Source of the DNA: Methylopila sp. Yamaguchi
Lineage (GTDB): Bacteria; Pseudomonadota; Alphaproteobacteria; Rhizobiales; Methylopilaceae
Reading direction: 5' to 3'
NCBI RefSeq assembly: GCF_002897035.1
Contig: NZ_BAUX01000009.1
Span: forward strand, 124,001 to 188,000
DNA length: 64,000 bases
Positions 26,454-35,713 of this stretch are shown in pieces (position 1 is the first letter of the stretch; every line of letters begins with the position of its first letter). Position numbers and translations under genes: made by a program. A model generated the notes under the pieces. That model saw only the letters and a list, made by a program, of their open reading frames with translations. It did not search any database and had not been told where the DNA came from.

Positions 26454-27745
26454 CCGACCTTTCCCCCCGCGAAATCGTTTCCGAGCTCGACCGGCACATC
26501 GTCGGTCAGCGCGACGCCAAGCGCGCGGTCGCGATCGCGCTTCGGAACCGTTGGCGCCGCCTGCAGCTCACCGGCCATCTGCGCGAGGAGGTGCAGCCGA
26601 AGAACATCCTGATGATCGGGCCCACTGGCGTCGGAAAGACCGAGATCTCGCGCCGGTTGGCGCGGCTCGCCAACGCGCCGTTTTTGAAGGTCGAGGCCAC
26701 CAAGTTCACCGAGGTCGGCTATGTCGGCCGCGACGTGGAGCAGATCATCCGCGACCTCGTCGAGGTCGCGATCGGGCTGACGCGCGAGACCAAGCGCAAG
26801 GACGTCGCCGCCAAGGCCCACATGGCGGCGGAGGAGCGGGTGGTGACCGCGCTGGTCGGCGCCACCGCAAGCCCCGCGACGCGCGAAAGCTTCCGCAAGA
26901 AGCTGCGCGACGGCGAGATGGACGAGAAGGAGATCGAGATCGAGGTGGCCTCGTCGGGCGCTCCCATGATGGAGATACCGGGCATGCCGGGCCAGGTCGG
27001 CATGATCTCGCTCGGCGACCTCTTCGGGAAGGGCATGCCCGGCCAGAAGAAGACTCGCCGCGTGCTGGTGAAGGACAGCCACGAGGCGCTGATCGCCGAA
27101 GAGTCCGACAAGCTGCTCGACCAGGAGCAGCTTGTCGCCGAGGCCATCAAGGCGGTCGAGAACGCGGGCATCGTGTTCCTGGATGAGATCGACAAGATCT
27201 GCGCCCGCGAGGGCCGCGCCGGGGACGTCTCGCGCGAAGGCGTGCAGCGCGATCTGCTGCCGCTGATCGAGGGGACCACCGTCGCCACCAAGCACGGGCC
27301 GGTGAAGACCGACCACATCCTGTTCATCGCCTCGGGCGCGTTCCATGTGGCGAAGCCCTCGGATTTGCTGCCGGAGCTGCAGGGGCGCCTCCCGATCCGC
27401 GTGGAGCTGTCGGCGCTCGATCGCGAGGACTTCGTGCGCATCCTCACCGACACCGAGGCTAGCCTCGTGAAGCAGTACGTGGCGCTGCTTGCGACCGAGA
27501 ACGTGACCTTGGACATCACCGCGGACGGCGTCGACGCGCTGGCGGACATCGCCGTCGAGGTCAACTCCAGCGTCGAGAACATCGGCGCGCGACGGCTGCA
27601 GACGGTGATGGAGCGGGTGCTTGACGAGATCAGCTTCACCGCCGCCGACCGCACCGGCGAGACGGTGACCGTCGACGGCGACTACGTGCGCAAGTACGTC
27701 GGCGACCTCGCGAAGAACGCGGACTTGAGCCAGTTCATTCTCTAA
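26450..27745 (+). CDS. hslU: HslU ATPase of the HslUV protease
   Basis: This 431-residue AAA+ unfoldase feeds substrates to HslV. It has Walker [11 protein letters not shown] at 57-65, the pore-type segment [17 protein letters not shown], the I-domain (about 110-220), Walker [13 protein letters not shown] and sensor region GRLPIRVEL. The C-terminus SQFIL matches the HslU tail that inserts into HslV pockets. The ATG overlaps the membrane-protein stop by 4 bases. Confidence 0.97.
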   Translation: MTDLSPREIVSELDRHIVGQRDAKRAVAIALRNRWRRLQLTGHLREEVQPKNILMIGPTGVGKTEISRRLARLANAPFLKVEATKFTEVGYVGRDVEQIIRDLVEVAIGLTRETKRKDVAAKAHMAAEERVVTALVGATASPATRESFRKKLRDGEMDEKEIEIEVASSGAPMMEIPGMPGQVGMISLGDLFGKGMPGQKKTRRVLVKDSHEALIAEESDKLLDQEQLVAEAIKAVENAGIVFLDEIDKICAREGRAGDVSREGVQRDLLPLIEGTTVATKHGPVKTDHILFIASGAFHVAKPSDLLPELQGRLPIRVELSALDREDFVRILTDTEASLVKQYVALLATENVTLDITADGVDALADIAVEVNSSVENIGARRLQTVMERVLDEISFTAADRTGETVTVDGDYVRKYVGDLAKNADLSQFIL

Positions 27746-27790
27746 GGGCGCGCCTAGGGCTGCTTGTCAGGCGCAAGCAGTCCCGTCGTC

Positions 27791-27869
27791 GTCCTCCGGC
27801 TTGACCGGAGGACCATCGCCCGCCCCGAACGCGCCGTCCGATATGGATGGTCCGGTCAAGCCGGACCAT
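27791..27869. repeat. paired palindromic intergenic repeats
   Basis: Two perfect 9-bp hairpins follow hslU. The first is GTCCTCCGG (27791-27799), loop CTTGA, CCGGAGGAC. The second is ATGGTCCGG (27847-27855), loop TCAAG, CCGGACCAT. Their cores are reverse complements of each other. The same CCGG-CTTG-CCGG core recurs near 34.6, 35.95 and 56.25 kb. A role in termination or 3' end protection is possible. Confidence 0.8.
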
Positions 27870-27910
27870 GACGGGGTGTGTCGAAACGCCGTATTTAGTT
27901 CCGCCGCGCC

Positions 27911-28492
27911 TCAGCGCGGGGCGCGCTTGGCCAGGATCCGCTGGAGCGTGCGGCGGTGCATGTTGAGGCGACGCGCGGTCTCGGAGACGTTCCGGCCGCA
28001 GAGCTCGTAGACCCGCTGGATGTGCTCCCAACGCACCCGGTCCGCCGACATCGGGTTCTCGGGCGGTTCCGGCTTATGGTCGCCGGCGCTCAGGGCGCTG
28101 TGGATCTCGTCGGCGTCGGCGGGCTTCGCGAGATAGTCGACCGCGCCCATCTTCACGGCGGTGACCGCCGTCGCGATGTTGCCGTAGCCGGTGAGCACCA
28201 CGCCGCGCGCGTCCGCCCGTCGCGACTTCAGCGCCGAGATGACGTCGAGGCCGGACCCGTCGCCGAGCCGCATGTCGACCACCGCGAAAGCCGGGGGCGC
28301 GCGTTCGACGGCGTCAAGACCTTCGCGCACGCTCTCCGCCACCGTGACGGCGTAGCCGCGGGCTTCCATGGCGCGGCCAAGCCGCTGCACGAAGGACTTG
28401 TCGTCATCCACGATGAGCAGCGTCATCTCGGACGCAGCTCCCACGCGAGCGTCCGCTCCGCTCGCGGCTTCGGCTGTCATCTGCATCGACAT
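27911..28492 (-). CDS. ActR/RegA-type redox response regulator
   Basis: This protein of about 193 residues has a receiver domain (TLLIVDDDKSFVQRLGRAM, phosphoacceptor Asp73 in VVDMRLGDGSG, Lys in YLAKPAD) and a Fis-type helix-turn-helix at the C-terminus (NVSETARRLNMHRRTLQRIL). That small DNA-binding domain, with a linker in between, is the RegA/PrrA/ActR pattern, which controls redox, respiration and carbon-fixation genes with a RegB/ActS sensor. No sensor is in the window. Start is among several ATGs (28492, 28486, 28480, 28426 or 28567). Confidence 0.88.
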   Translation of the reverse strand: MSMQMTAEAASGADARVGAASEMTLLIVDDDKSFVQRLGRAMEARGYAVTVAESVREGLDAVERAPPAFAVVDMRLGDGSGLDVISALKSRRADARGVVLTGYGNIATAVTAVKMGAVDYLAKPADADEIHSALSAGDHKPEPPENPMSADRVRWEHIQRVYELCGRNVSETARRLNMHRRTLQRILAKRAPR

Positions 28493-28654
28493 TCCAGACT
28501 TGCTCACATCGCCGCGACCTCTGCCGCGACCGATCGAAGCACTATAGCCGATGACACGGCTCCGCAACCACCGTTCACATGAAGCGGCGCCCGTTCATCT
28601 TTGCTGAACGTCTGACACAGAAAGACTTGGGCGCGGGTGGGGCGCCGCGCGGGA

Positions 28655-29194
28655 TCAGCGCGGCGCGAGCACCATGGTCATCTGTCGGCCTTCGAGCGAA
28701 GGGTCGCTCTCGACCTTGGCGATCGGCGAAACCTCCTCGCGCACCTTGACCAGCAGCTTCAGGCCGAGGTCCTGATGCGCCATTTCACGGCCGCGGAACC
28801 GCAGCGTCACCTTGACCTTGTCGCCTTCCTCGAAGAACCGGCGCATCGCCTTCATCTTCACGTCGTAGTCATGATCATCGATGTTCGGGCGCATCTTGAT
28901 CTCTTTGACTTCGACAATCTTCTGATTCTTGCGAGCCTCGGCGGCCTTCTTCTGCGACTGGTACTTGTACTTGCCGTAGTCGAGCAGCTTGCAGACAGGC
29001 GGAACAGAGTTCGGCGCGATCTCGACGAGATCGAGCCCCGCGTCCTCCGCGGCCTGGAGCGCGTCATTGATCTTCGTAGGGCCGAGATTCTGCCCGCTCG
29101 CGTCGATGAGCTGAACCTCGAGGACGCGGATCTCCTTGTTGACGCGGGGTCCGTCTTTTTGAACCGGCGCGACTGGCCTCATGGGACGACGAAT
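28655..29194 (-). CDS. infC: translation initiation factor IF-3, AUU start
   Basis: This IF-3 binds 30S and checks initiation codons. N-domain motifs are [20 protein letters not shown] and [14 protein letters not shown]-domain has [19 protein letters not shown] and [21 protein letters not shown] lies nine bases before ATT at 29194, which gives 179 residues beginning (M)[15 protein letters not shown], as in relatives; Escherichia coli IF-3 has 180. The ATG at 29182 is 21 bases from GAGGAG and poorly placed; an ATG at 29266 would add 24 unlikely residues. AUU starts underlie IF-3 autoregulation in E. coli. Confidence 0.93.
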   Translation of the reverse strand: MRRPMRPVAPVQKDGPRVNKEIRVLEVQLIDASGQNLGPTKINDALQAAEDAGLDLVEIAPNSVPPVCKLLDYGKYKYQSQKKAAEARKNQKIVEVKEIKMRPNIDDHDYDVKMKAMRRFFEEGDKVKVTLRFRGREMAHQDLGLKLLVKVREEVSPIAKVESDPSLEGRQMTMVLAPR

Positions 29195-29203
29195 GGCTGC
29201 AAT

Positions 29204-29209
29204 CTCCTC
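29204..29209 (-). promoter_or_regulatory. infC ribosome binding site
   Basis: GAGGAG on the reverse strand lies nine bases upstream of the ATT codon at 29194-29192 and 21 bases upstream of the next ATG. Its placement is the main evidence for a non-canonical infC start. Confidence 0.75.
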
Positions 29210-29333
29210 TAAACATTGCGGTGCGCCGTCATCTGCTCCAACGCGGAAAGCCCCGTGTTCTGACACGAGGCGCGCGCCAAAGCGGCGAGCGTCGCCGACG
29301 GCTGGCCAAAGATCGTGACAAAGGGCCGGGAAG

Positions 29334-30506
29334 TCAACGCCCGGCGTCGTGGAGCAGCCGAACGTAGGCCTCGAGCGTCGCGCGCGTCATCGCCTCAAGC
29401 CCATAAAGCGCCGCCACGTGCGCCCGGGCGCGGGAGGCGAGGGCCGCGCGATCGTCCGGAGCGAGCCCGAGCGCCGCCGTAAGACCTGCAGCCAGCGCGT
29501 CGGGGTCTCCCGGCGCCACCAGCCATCCCGTGCGGGCGTCGGCCGCAACCGCCGGCGGTGCGAGCACAGTCTCCGCCACGGCGCCATGCGCGGACGCGAC
29601 CACCGGGACGCCCATCGCCTGCGCCTCCGTCGCGCCGCGTCCGAAGGCCTCGGGCTCAGTCGAAGGGACGGCCGCGACGTCCGCCGCAAGGAGCGCAGCG
29701 GGCACGTCCGCGACGTGGCCGGGCAGACGCAGGCGGTCGGCGAGGCCGAGCGCCTCAGCCTGCGCGATAAGCCCATCGCGGTACCGCTCACGCCCTTGCG
29801 CATCGCCGGCGAGAACAAGCACGACGTCCGCGCGTCCGAGCCTTGCTGCGGCGTCGAGCAGAACCGACTGCCCCTTCCACGACGTGAGCCGGGCGGCGAG
29901 CAGAACCACTTTCGCCGCTTCGGGGACCGCCCAGGCGGCGCGTAGGGCGGCGACGCGGGCGGGGTCGACCGCCGCCGGGTCGAAGGCTGCGAGATCGACG
30001 CCGCGCGGGATGACCACCAGCCGCCCCCTCGGCGCGCCATGCTGGCGGGCAATGTGCGACGCGGTGAAGCCGGAGTTCGCAATCACCAGGTCGCCGCGCG
30101 CCATCACCGAATTGTAGAACCGCTTCGGGGCGGATTTTCCGGAGTGGATGCCGGCCGCGGTCGTGACGAAGGGAACGCCGGCCAGCCGCGCCGCGCCGAG
30201 CGCGCTCCAGGCCGGGGCGCGGGAACGGGCGTGGAGGATGTCGGCCCCCTCGGCGCGTACGAGCCGCGCGAGTCGTCCGACGTTCGCCGCCATCGTCAGC
30301 GGGTTCTTGCTGGCCGCGGGAAAGACCACGTGGCGCGCGCCGTCCGCCTCGAGCGCCGCGACCCCCCGGCCGCCTTCGCTCGCGACCACCGCTCGGGCGC
30401 CGACGGCGACGAGGGCCCGCGCGACGTCGACGGCCGTGCGCTCGACGCCGCCGGCCTCCAGCGCGGGCAGGATCTGCAGCACGGTCCGGCCGGCGAGGGG
30501 ATGCAC
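29334..30506 (-). CDS. GT4 family glycosyltransferase
   Basis: This 390-residue GT-B transferase has an N-domain [20 protein letters not shown], then [13 protein letters not shown], and a C-domain with [14 protein letters not shown] (nucleotide strand) and [19 protein letters not shown], where the E-x7-E motif binds the sugar nucleotide. Related alphaproteobacterial enzymes act in LPS core or surface glycan synthesis, often close to infC. No signal peptide is present, so it works on the cytoplasmic membrane face. Donor and acceptor are unknown. Confidence 0.87.
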   Translation of the reverse strand: MHPLAGRTVLQILPALEAGGVERTAVDVARALVAVGARAVVASEGGRGVAALEADGARHVVFPAASKNPLTMAANVGRLARLVRAEGADILHARSRAPAWSALGAARLAGVPFVTTAAGIHSGKSAPKRFYNSVMARGDLVIANSGFTASHIARQHGAPRGRLVVIPRGVDLAAFDPAAVDPARVAALRAAWAVPEAAKVVLLAARLTSWKGQSVLLDAAARLGRADVVLVLAGDAQGRERYRDGLIAQAEALGLADRLRLPGHVADVPAALLAADVAAVPSTEPEAFGRGATEAQAMGVPVVASAHGAVAETVLAPPAVAADARTGWLVAPGDPDALAAGLTAALGLAPDDRAALASRARAHVAALYGLEAMTRATLEAYVRLLHDAGR

Positions 30507-30582
30507 GGGAGCGGTTCAGCCTTGCGCGAGGGAGAAGGCGCGGCTCTCCCGCGCGGGCTCGCGCCGTGGTACCTCAACGGCG

Positions 30583-31077
30583 ATGACGTCGCCAGAGAGC
30601 CACCCGCGTCCCGCCATTTTCATCGACGCCGACGCCTGCCCGGTCAAAGACGAAATCTATAAGGTCGCCGCCCGGCACGGGCTGGACGTCACCGTGGTCG
30701 CGAACCGCTTCATGGTCACGCCGCGGGAGGCTTTCGTCCGGCTCCAGGTCGTTCCCGAAGGCCCGGACGTCGCCGACGATTGGATCGCGGAGCACTGCGT
30801 CGCGCACGACATTGTGGTGACGGCGGACATTCCGCTCGCCGCCCGCTGCCTCGCCAAGGGCGCAGCCGCGATCGGCACGACCGGGAAGCCCTTCACCGAG
30901 AGCTCGATCGGCTCGGCGCTCGCGACCCGCGAGTTGATGAGCCACCTCCGCGAGATCGGCCAGATCACCGGCGGCCCCCGCCCCTTCGCTGCGCGGGACC
31001 GTTCCAACTTCCTTCAGGCGCTGGAGCTCGCCGTGACGCGTTCAAAACGCGCGCTCGCCGAGGCGGCCCGTCCGTGA
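30583..31077 (+). CDS. YaiI/YqxD family (DUF188) protein
   Basis: This 164-residue protein opens PAIFIDADACPVKDEIYKVA and has VPEGPDVADDWIAEH, VVTADIPLAARCL and RELMSHLREIGQITGGP, all hallmarks of the DUF188 (YaiI) family. It resembles PIN-like nuclease folds with conserved Asp residues, but no activity is proven. The TGA stop overlaps the GTG of the next gene (GTGA), so it is coupled to the metallo-hydrolase. It is divergent from the GT4 gene. Confidence 0.9.
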   Translation: MTSPESHPRPAIFIDADACPVKDEIYKVAARHGLDVTVVANRFMVTPREAFVRLQVVPEGPDVADDWIAEHCVAHDIVVTADIPLAARCLAKGAAAIGTTGKPFTESSIGSALATRELMSHLREIGQITGGPRPFAARDRSNFLQALELAVTRSKRALAEAARP

Positions 31078-32144
31078 CGCGCCGCGGCGTGATCAGGCTC
31101 GGCGCTCTGCTTGCGGCGAGCGCCGCGGCCGGCGGCTGGTCCTGGCTGGCGTCCGTGCGGGACAAGAACCCCTACTACGCGGGCGCGCCGACCGACCATT
31201 TCGACGGCGTCCGCTTCTTCAACCCCGATCACCAGTGGTCGAAGTCGTTCGGCGAGGCGCTGCGCGGCGTCTGGTTCGCGGACAAGGCGAAATGGCCTGA
31301 GAGCTTCCCGAGCCCGTTCGATGAGCGACCGCCGGCCAAGGTCGACGGCGACCGGCTCCGCGTCACCCTCGTCGGACACGCCTCGCACCTGATCCAGACG
31401 CAGGGGTTGAACATCCTGATCGATCCGGTCTGGTCGGAGCGGTGCTCGCCGGTCTCCTTCGCCGGGCCGAAGCGGGTGAACCCACCGGGGATCGCCTTCG
31501 ACGCGCTGCCCAAGATCGACGCGGTGCTGATCACCCACAACCATTATGACCATCTCGACCTCGACACGCTCTCGCGGCTCGCCGCGCGCGACCGGCCGCG
31601 GGTGATCGTGCCTCTCGGCAACGACGCGATCCTCAAGGGGCATGACCCGGCGATCCGCCGCGAGGCCTACGACTGGGGCGCCCGGGTCCCGCTCTCAGAG
31701 ACGGTGGTCGTCAACCTCGTGCCGGCCTACCACTGGTCGGCGCGAGGCGTGTTCGACCGACGCAAGGCCCTGTGGTGCGGCTTCGCGATCGATGCGGGCG
31801 GAGCCGGCAAGCTCTACGCCGCGGGCGACACCGCGCTCGGGCCGCGCAACATCTTCTCGGCGATTCGCGCCGCCCATGGGCCGTTCAAGCTCGCGATCCT
31901 GCCGATCGGCGCCTATGAGCCGCGGTGGTTCATGAAGGACCAGCACGCCGACGCGGCAGAAGCGGTCGAGATTATGGGCCTCGTCGGCGCCGAAAACGCC
32001 GTCGGCTGCCACTGGGGGACGTTCCAGCTGACCTCCGAGGCGATCGAAGCCCCCGCCGAGGCCTTGGCTGTGGCGCTCGCGGAGCGGAGCATTCCCGCGG
32101 AGCGCTTCCGGGCGTTGCGTCCCGGTGAGGTGTGGGAAGGCTGA
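31074..32144 (+). CDS. MBL-fold metallo-hydrolase (NAPE-PLD/RomA-like)
   Basis: This 356-residue protein begins at GTG 31074 with Tat-like TRRGVIRLGALLAASAAAGG and a hydrophobic stretch, so it may be exported or membrane-anchored. The core has LVGHASHLIQTQGLNILIDP, the metal motif ITHNHYDHLD, then VNLVPAYHWSARGVFD and YAAGDTALG; this is the layout of NAPE-phospholipase-D-like and UlaG/RomA proteins. NHWGTFQLTSEAIE-type ending, here CHWGTFQLTSEAIE, supports that group. The physiological substrate is unknown. Confidence 0.87.
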   Translation: MTRRGVIRLGALLAASAAAGGWSWLASVRDKNPYYAGAPTDHFDGVRFFNPDHQWSKSFGEALRGVWFADKAKWPESFPSPFDERPPAKVDGDRLRVTLVGHASHLIQTQGLNILIDPVWSERCSPVSFAGPKRVNPPGIAFDALPKIDAVLITHNHYDHLDLDTLSRLAARDRPRVIVPLGNDAILKGHDPAIRREAYDWGARVPLSETVVVNLVPAYHWSARGVFDRRKALWCGFAIDAGGAGKLYAAGDTALGPRNIFSAIRAAHGPFKLAILPIGAYEPRWFMKDQHADAAEAVEIMGLVGAENAVGCHWGTFQLTSEAIEAPAEALAVALAERSIPAERFRALRPGEVWEG

Positions 32145-32148
32145 CGCC

Positions 32149-32931
32149 TCACTCCGCCGGCTGCGAGCGGGCGTCCCGCGCGCGGACGCGCCGTTCGGCC
32201 CACTCCACCTTGCGGTAGTCGAAGCCGCGGACCAGAGCCGGCTTCACGATCTCGAAGTAGGGCGAGATGTCGAAGTCGCGCGGCATGTAGAGCGAGTCAT
32301 GGCGGATGTGCAGGATCTCACGCCGTTCCCCGTGGTCGGCGATGGTCTCAACCCGCGGCAGGATGGGGTAGCGCACCCGCTCGAAGGCGCGGGCGATCAG
32401 GGACGAACAGATCGCGCGCGTCGGCAGGCCCGAACCCAGCGAGAGCATCCGCCGGCGCAGGCGCGCCGACACCAGCGGGATCGGCGTGCAGTAGCGCAGC
32501 AGGTCGAGCACGTTCTTGACGTCATACTCGTAGCCGAGCCGCAGGATGCAGAACCGCGCGACCTGCTCGCGTTCACATAGGTCGAGATCGAAAGGGCGGC
32601 AGATGCGGATATGCTCCGTCGCGTATTTCGACAGCGGCGCCGAGGCGCACCCGATCCCGAGCTCCATCTCCACCAGAGTGTGACGCTCGCCGTCCGGCGC
32701 GTAGACGTCGAGCATGTCGCCGACGTAGAGCACGGCGTGCGACCACACCGAGGAGGTCATGCGGCGGATCACGCCTGCGACGCGGCTGCGGCCGGCGATC
32801 AGGATCACGTCGCCGACCTCCAGCGTCTCGCGCAGGCGGGCCGGATCGTAGGCGATCTCGGGCCGATCCCGGATCTCCTCAGTGAGATAGCTCACCAGCC
32901 GCCGGCCGACGGCGTTGCCGATCCAATCCAT
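32149..32931 (-). CDS. YiiX/YebB-like NlpC/P60 cysteine hydrolase
   Basis: This 260-residue protein has the permuted papain-like layout: DVILIAGRSRVAGVIRRMTS, His in VWSHAVLYVGDM and Cys in TRAICSSLIARAFERVRYPI. Such proteins are thought to cleave acyl or amide bonds in lipids or peptidoglycan. GAAGGGGG seven bases before the ATG at 32931 sets the start, though the frame is open to 33066. It converges on the MBL gene with a 4-base gap, and is divergent from the downstream L,D-transpeptidase across a 394-base region. Confidence 0.85.
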   Translation of the reverse strand: MDWIGNAVGRRLVSYLTEEIRDRPEIAYDPARLRETLEVGDVILIAGRSRVAGVIRRMTSSVWSHAVLYVGDMLDVYAPDGERHTLVEMELGIGCASAPLSKYATEHIRICRPFDLDLCEREQVARFCILRLGYEYDVKNVLDLLRYCTPIPLVSARLRRRMLSLGSGLPTRAICSSLIARAFERVRYPILPRVETIADHGERREILHIRHDSLYMPRDFDISPYFEIVKPALVRGFDYRKVEWAERRVRARDARSQPAE

Positions 32932-33325
32932 GACGCGGCCCCCTTCGTCGACGGCCCCCGCGCCCTCGGCGCGGACTGTTCCACTCCGCAGTGTCGCCGC
33001 AGACGATCGCCCGAGACTGAAGGCCAAGCGGCCTCGCCCCCGGTTTTGGCTTTTATGGTTAATCAAACCTTTCCATCAGCACAGTGCTCCCGCACAGGGT
33101 CGAACGAATCAGGAAGATCTCTGAAGTCGCCGATTCGTTCTCGGTGAACGAATCGCGATTTACCGGCGCGTCTTGATTCGTTCTTCGGGATACAGATCTG
33201 TCAGCCGCTCCCTTATGCCTAACAGAAGGTTTAGTTACGTCGCTTCGATCGCATGATCGTTATGCTCCGGCCATAAAAGGCGACGGTTTGTTTACCCTAA
33301 CCGAGGATCGTGACGAGGCGTCGGC
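32932..33325. other. divergent intergenic control region
   Basis: This 394-base gap separates the YiiX-like gene from the L,D-transpeptidase. It is less GC-rich than its surroundings and contains four copies of a 9-mer (33102-33183), ATGGTTAA at 33055-33062, which reads TTAACCAT on the reverse strand and resembles a CtrA half-site, and a second AT-rich stretch at 33210-33300. No open frame in it looks like a gene. Confidence 0.6.
33102..33183. promoter_or_regulatory. four alternating GAACGAATC/GATTCGTTC elements
   Basis: GAACGAATC occurs at 33102-33110 and 33146-33154; its reverse complement GATTCGTTC at 33132-33140 and 33175-33183. The inner two form a 10-bp hairpin with loop TCGGT. Each copy contains a GANTC site, the target of the cell-cycle methylase CcrM. 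Regulator binding is inferred from spacing and symmetry. Confidence 0.6.
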
Positions 33326-34588
33326 ATGTCCGGCGACTTACGAAGAGAGGGCCCCGTGGCTCACACCTCGCTCAAGGCGGCGACCGTTCTCGCCCTCGCG
33401 CTCGCGGCGACCGCCGCGCAGGCGACGGAGCGCGATGCGATCGCCGGCATGATCGCGCAAAACTCTGCGTCCGAGCCGCCGCTTACGGCTCATGCTCCCG
33501 TCGCGGAGCCGTCCGCTCCCACGGTCCCGCCAGCGCCTCGTGCGTCCCGCCCGGCCGCTCCCCGCTCCGCCGCGACGCCGATCGACGGCTACCCCGTCGA
33601 TCTCCTGATCGCGCTGGCGAACGACGCCGTGTTCACCAGCGATCCCTACCCGAGGGGCCAGCACTCCGATCCGCGGATGATCAAGCTGCAAGTGCTGCTC
33701 GACCGCGCGCACGCCTCCCCGGGCGTCATCGACGGCATCAACGGCGGCAACGTCGCCAAGGCGATCGCGGCCTTTGAGATGATGGTCGGCCATCCCATCG
33801 ACGGGGTGATGGACGCCGAGCTCTGGGCGAAGCTCGAGGCGACCTCGGCCGAACCCGTGCTGGTCCCCTACGTCATCACCGACAAGGACATCGCCGGGCC
33901 CTTCGTGCCGGTGATGCCGGACGACTACGCCGAGCAGGCCCTTCTGCCGGGCTCGTTCTATCGCGACCCGGTCGAGATGCTCGCTGAGCGTTTCCACATG
34001 GACGAGAACTTTCTTCGCCGGCTAAACCCCGACGTCGACTTCTTCGCGGCTGGCACGGAGATCATGGTGGCGAACCCCGGCCGCAAGCAGACCGTGAAGG
34101 TCGCGAGCATCGTCGCCGACAAAGGCCGCAAGCAGCTTTTCGGCTTCGACGCCTCCGGCAAGATCGTCGTGGCCTATCCCGCCACCATCGGCAGCGCCGA
34201 TCTGCCGTCGCCAACCGGCATCCATGCCGTGAAGGCGATCGCGATCAATCCCGAGTACTGGTATCGGCCCAAGGTCAACTTCCAGCAGGGCAACAACACC
34301 AAGGCTCTGCGTTTGCCGCCCGGGCCGAACGCGCCCGTCGGCGCGGTCTGGATCGGCTTGGACAAGCCCACCTACGGCCTGCACGGCACGCCCGAGCCCT
34401 CGCGCATCGACAAAACCAACAGCCACGGCTGCGTGCGCCTGACCAACTGGGACGCCGACGAACTGGCGCACCTGGTCGCGCCCGGCGTGGTCGTGGACTT
34501 CCGCGAGCCGGAGATGGCGCCGGCCCAGACGGCGGAGACCGAGCCGCTGACGACCGGGAGCGCGCCCGCGCGGACCGTGCCGTACTAA
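33326..34588 (+). CDS. L,D-transpeptidase with peptidoglycan-binding module
   Basis: This protein of up to 420 residues has a signal peptide (LKAATVLALALAATAAQA), a Pro/Ala-rich linker, and a peptidoglycan-binding-like helix bundle near 135-170 (VAKAIAAFEMMVGHPIDGVM). A LysM-like stretch follows (MLAERFHMDENFLRRLNPD), then a YkuD catalytic domain with LHGTPEPSRIDKTNSHGCVR carrying His and Cys. A GTG at 33356 with GAGAGG five bases upstream is an equally good start and gives a tidier signal peptide. It should form 3-3 crosslinks or link outer-membrane proteins to peptidoglycan. Confidence 0.9.
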   Translation: MSGDLRREGPVAHTSLKAATVLALALAATAAQATERDAIAGMIAQNSASEPPLTAHAPVAEPSAPTVPPAPRASRPAAPRSAATPIDGYPVDLLIALANDAVFTSDPYPRGQHSDPRMIKLQVLLDRAHASPGVIDGINGGNVAKAIAAFEMMVGHPIDGVMDAELWAKLEATSAEPVLVPYVITDKDIAGPFVPVMPDDYAEQALLPGSFYRDPVEMLAERFHMDENFLRRLNPDVDFFAAGTEIMVANPGRKQTVKVASIVADKGRKQLFGFDASGKIVVAYPATIGSADLPSPTGIHAVKAIAINPEYWYRPKVNFQQGNNTKALRLPPGPNAPVGAVWIGLDKPTYGLHGTPEPSRIDKTNSHGCVRLTNWDADELAHLVAPGVVVDFREPEMAPAQTAETEPLTTGSAPARTVPY

Positions 34589-34595
34589 GCGCGGC

Positions 34596-34622
34596 TCTTG
34601 TCCGGACTTGAGCCGGACAAGA
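34596..34622. terminator. hairpin after the L,D-transpeptidase gene
   Basis: TCTTGTCCGG and CCGGACAAGA pair over 10 bp around the 7-base loop ACTTGAG, eight bases after the stop at 34588. No T-run follows, so it is either a weak terminator or a member of the palindromic repeat family seen near 27.8 and 56.25 kb. Confidence 0.5.
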
Positions 34623-34681
34623 AGGCCCGCGTCCGCCCGATCGACGTTGACCCGGCACGCGCGTCCCGCGACAACTCCGGG

Positions 34682-35713
34682 ATGGTCGCCATAAAAGCCT
34701 CGGGCGTCGACGCCTTCCTCGCAAAGCCTCCTGCGGACGTGTTCGCCGTGCTCATCTACGGCCCCGATTCCGGGCTTGTGGCCGAGCGTGCCGAGCGTCT
34801 GGCCGCTCGCGTGCTCGAAGGCTCCGATGACCCGTTCGGCTTGGTCCGCCTCGACGGCGACGAGCTCGCGTCCGATCCGGGCCGGCTTGCGGACGAGGCG
34901 CGCACGATCGCGCTGTTCGGCGGCCAGCGCGCGATCCGCGTGAAGGTCGGGGGGAGGGCGATCGTGACCGCGGTTGAGGCTTTGCTCGGCGGGCCGGCGC
35001 CGGAGTCGCTCACCGTCATCGAGGCGGGCGACCTCAAGAAGAACGCCCCCTTGCGGACGCTGTGCGAGAAGAGCCCCCGCGCTGCCGCGTTGCCCTGCTA
35101 CCCCGACGAGGCCGGCGCGCGCGATCGCCTGATCGACGAGGAGACCCGCCTGTCCGGCCTTTCGATCACGCCGGACGCCCGGGCGCTGCTGAGCGCGTCG
35201 CTCGGGCCGGACCGGCTCGCCGCCCGCGGCGAGGTGCAGAAGCTCTGCCTCTACGCCCATGGCCGCGGCCGCATCGACGTCGACGACGTCACGGCCGTGA
35301 TCGCCGACGCCGGCGACGTCGGCATGGACGTCGCGGTCGATGCGGCGTTTGCCGGCAAAGCCGGGGAGGCGGCCGCAGCCCTCCGATCCTTGCGTTCCAG
35401 CGGAACGCCGGCGTCCGTCGTCGTCGGCGCGGCGCTGCGCCACGCCATCACGCTGCATCGCCTTCGCGGCGACGTCGACGTCGGCCGCAGCGCGCGCGCC
35501 GTGATGGAGGCGAACGGCTTCCTCTTCCACTTCCGCCGCAAGGATTCTGTCGAGCGCGCGCTCGGCGCCTGGAGCGGGGTACGGCTTACCGAAATCGTGG
35601 CGAAGCTCGCCGAAGCGGTCGCGACCGGGCGCAAGGCGGGCGGCGTTGGGGAGGCGGTCGCCGAACGCGCGCTGCTCGCCATCGCGATCGAAGCGGCTCG
35701 CCGCGCCCGCTGA
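34682..35713 (+). CDS. holA: DNA polymerase III delta subunit
   Basis: This 343-residue HolA opens the sliding clamp within the clamp loader. It has FAVLIYGPDSGLVAERAERL, the RDGDEL-type stretch RLDGDELASDPGRLADEART, LTVIEAGDLKKNAPLRTLCE and CYPDEAGARDRLIDEETR. The ATG at 34682 matches family starts; an upstream open stretch of 28 residues is spurious. In most proteobacteria holA follows leuS-lptE, but those genes are here 17 kb away, while the convergent parB neighbour is kept. Confidence 0.93.
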   Translation: MVAIKASGVDAFLAKPPADVFAVLIYGPDSGLVAERAERLAARVLEGSDDPFGLVRLDGDELASDPGRLADEARTIALFGGQRAIRVKVGGRAIVTAVEALLGGPAPESLTVIEAGDLKKNAPLRTLCEKSPRAAALPCYPDEAGARDRLIDEETRLSGLSITPDARALLSASLGPDRLAARGEVQKLCLYAHGRGRIDVDDVTAVIADAGDVGMDVAVDAAFAGKAGEAAAALRSLRSSGTPASVVVGAALRHAITLHRLRGDVDVGRSARAVMEANGFLFHFRRKDSVERALGAWSGVRLTEIVAKLAEAVATGRKAGGVGEAVAERALLAIAIEAARRAR

